Part shown: piece by piece, positions 62,407-64,000 of the stretch
Numbering within the stretch: the first letter of the stretch is position 1
How the letters are laid out: the number at the start of each line of letters is the position of its first letter
Origin: Propionibacterium australiense
GTDB taxonomy: Bacteria > Actinomycetota > Actinomycetes > Propionibacteriales > Propionibacteriaceae
Direction of reading: 5' to 3'
DNA: 64,000 bases
NCBI RefSeq assembly: GCF_003666605.1
Contig: NZ_RCIV01000001.1
Span: forward strand, 62,001-126,000
Made by a program: the position numbers and the translations under genes
Notes under the pieces: model-generated
The model's database searches: none
Seen by the model: only the letters and a program-made list of their open reading frames with translations
Told to the model about the DNA's origin: nothing

Positions 62407-64000
62407 TCACCGGAACAGGTCTGCAGACTGGGCGGCTTCGTGTTCGTGGCTGGCAGGGGTGGGGTCGGTGTTCGTGTGGATGCGTAGCGCGGTGATGAGC
62501 TCCCGGTAGAGTGTGTCGCGGATGAGGAGGTCGCGGTGGGTTCCTATATCTCGCAAGACACCGTCTTCGAGGACGATGATCTGGTCGGCATCGAGCACCG
62601 TGGACAGGCGGTGCGCGATAGTGACGACCGCGCCCTCTCGTGAAGCGGTGGCGATGACGTTCTGGATAGCCGCTTCGGTGGTCGCGTCGAGTTGGGCGGT
62701 GGCCTCGTCCAGCAGGAGCACGTTCGGGCGGCGCACCAGCGCTCGCGCGACAGCAAGGCGTTGACGCTCCCCGCCTGAGAGAGTGGTCTCGGTAACGTTC
62801 GCGTCCAGCCCGCCATTCAGGGAGCGAATCTTCTGATCGAGGCGTACTGACGCCAGTGCCTCCCACGCTTCGTCGTCGGTGGCTCCGGGCGCACGGAAGA
62901 GCACGTTGTCACGAACGGTCCCGGGGATCACAGGGGTTTCCTGTTCGACGTAGGCGATGCCGGACCTGACATCGTCAATGCTCAACCGGTCGTAGGGCAC
63001 GCCGTTCAGTTCAAGCCGCCCCGAGCTGGGGTCGATGAAGCGCAGCAGTAACGAGAAGACGGTGGTCTTTCCTGCACCTGACGGGCCTACGAGTGCGATA
63101 TGCCCCTTGCGCGGGATGGCGAGTGTCACGTCGGATAGCGCGGGGGTGTCTGCATCGGCGTAACCTGCTGTGACCGCGCGGAGCGCGAGTACCGGTGCAT
63201 CGGGGTTGCTCGGGTCAGCAACTGCGTCGCTAGGGCGAGCGTGCGTGTTTTCGAGTTCAAGGTGTTCGGTTTCGCGAATGCGCGCAGCTGCGGCGAGGCC
63301 GCTCTGGAGGGTGGCGAATGACCCGGCCAGTGAGGTGATCGGCTCGACGATATTGAAGGCGTACAGCAAGAATGCAACCAGGGTGGACACGGCGAGCTCG
63401 CCGAGCGCGAGGCGTCTTGCGCCGAGGCCGAGGATGACGATGACCGCCAGTTGCATTCCCCCGCCTGCGACCGCCCACGCCAGCGCAGAGAACCATACCG
63501 AGCAGATGGCGTGCCGGGCAGACTCTTCGGCTTTCATGTTCACGCGTGCAATTTCACGGAACTCAGCGCGGCTGGACTTCACCGTACGCAGTGCGCGCAC
63601 GTCGCCCTCCAATGCCGCACCAAGCTCTCCGATGGCATCCTGGGCACGCTTGTCGGCTTTGCCGATCTGCGGGACGAGCACACCGAACAGGCCCACGACG
63701 ACCACCAGCGCGAGAAGCGTGGTCAACAGGAGAGGCCAATCGAGGAGTGCCATCAATACGATGGTCCCGACCAATGACGCCAGGCCGTTGATGAGTTGCA
63801 CGAGACTGTTCGTTGCCGCTTCCCGCAACAGCAGCGTGTCACTGGTCACACGGGTGACGAGTTCGCCGGTGCGAAAGCGCTGAATCTGTTCCAGCTTCGC
63901 CAGGAAAAATCGACTGACCAGGCCACGGCGAGCATCCAGCACGATACGTTCCGAGATCCTGCCCAGCAGCACGCTCTGCGCGAGGTTCGCGATGATCCCG
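62407..64000 (-). CDS. ABC exporter, fused permease-ATPase, 5' end outside window
   Basis: At least 531 residues; the frame stays open to the window edge so the N-terminus is missing. The visible part has about four helices of a type I exporter and then the ATPase: Walker A GPSGAGKTT, signature LSGGERQRLAVARAL, Walker B VLLLDEAT and the H-loop in TIAHRLST. SRFFLAKLEQIQRFRTGELVTRVTSD is the coupling region. Such half-transporters export lipids or drugs. It belongs to the region beyond the island. Confidence 0.88.
   Translation of the reverse strand, partial: GIIANLAQSVLLGRISERIVLDARRGLVSRFFLAKLEQIQRFRTGELVTRVTSDTLLLREAATNSLVQLINGLASLVGTIVLMALLDWPLLLTTLLALVVVVGLFGVLVPQIGKADKRAQDAIGELGAALEGDVRALRTVKSSRAEFREIARVNMKAEESARHAICSVWFSALAWAVAGGGMQLAVIVILGLGARRLALGELAVSTLVAFLLYAFNIVEPITSLAGSFATLQSGLAAAARIRETEHLELENTHARPSDAVADPSNPDAPVLALRAVTAGYADADTPALSDVTLAIPRKGHIALVGPSGAGKTTVFSLLLRFIDPSSGRLELNGVPYDRLSIDDVRSGIAYVEQETPVIPGTVRDNVLFRAPGATDDEAWEALASVRLDQKIRSLNGGLDANVTETTLSGGERQRLAVARALVRRPNVLLLDEATAQLDATTEAAIQNVIATASREGAVVTIAHRLSTVLDADQIIVLEDGVLRDIGTHRDLLIRDTLYRELITALRIHTNTDPTPASHEHEAAQSADLFR

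Overview
The window is high-GC DNA from an actinobacterium, most likely a fermentative member of the Propionibacteriaceae. The evidence is the succinylase lysine/diaminopimelate genes, the glgC/GT4 glycogen pair, a DUF3117 protein, an LpqH-like lipoprotein, and fumarase plus aspartase with a Dcu-type C4-dicarboxylate carrier. The family assignment is inference; no rRNA or tRNA gene was seen. Many genes start 6-8 nt after a TANNNT -10 hexamer, so leaderless mRNAs appear common.

Bases 1-11,300 are core biosynthesis: dapA (cut by the window edge), an O-methyltransferase, glgC and glgA, DUF3117, a DivIVA-motif protein, a LOG-family protein, dapE, dapD, a lysozyme-like lipoprotein, dapC, a 7Fe ferredoxin and a D-2-hydroxyacid dehydrogenase. 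The content parallels the mycobacterial Rv1177-Rv1220 region. Bases 11,400-17,600 handle C4-dicarboxylates: fumC, a GntR regulator, then aspA, dcuA and an aspartate racemase-like gene behind a candidate GntR operator. Bases 17,600-33,700 are mixed: an MFS permease, transketolase, a GNAT enzyme, a phosphoribosyltransferase, an M20 peptidase, a broken aminotransferase gene, cysK behind a cysteine-containing leader peptide, an SPFH/ribbon-helix-helix pair with a palindromic operator, two TauE/SafE permeases, an orphan DNA methyltransferase, a glycosidase-like lipoprotein, DUF1304 and YceI.

Bases 33,900-41,700 carry an ABC exporter divergent from a two-component system, an aldo/keto reductase, an LpqH-like lipoprotein and a membrane protein of unknown function. 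Bases 42,000-50,000 hold three consecutive TetR divergons, each pairing a repressor with two oxidoreductase genes across paired inverted-repeat operators. Decayed ChaA-like and zinc-alcohol-dehydrogenase fragments lie between the second and third.

Bases 50,100-61,100 form an accessory island: a complete Wadjet system (jetA-jetB-jetC-jetD), a DUF4143 ATPase with four 23-bp iterons at its promoter, a HigBA module and a Phd/VapC module. Pieces of the housekeeping GTPase gene ychF sit at the module boundaries: a remnant at 50.12 kb, a perfect 120-bp copy of the ychF 3' end at 58.9 kb, and an internally deleted copy at 59.8 kb. The intact ychF is at 60,981-62,054. This suggests repeated insertion at the ychF 3' end and is the most interesting feature of the window. 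An ABC exporter gene runs off the right edge.
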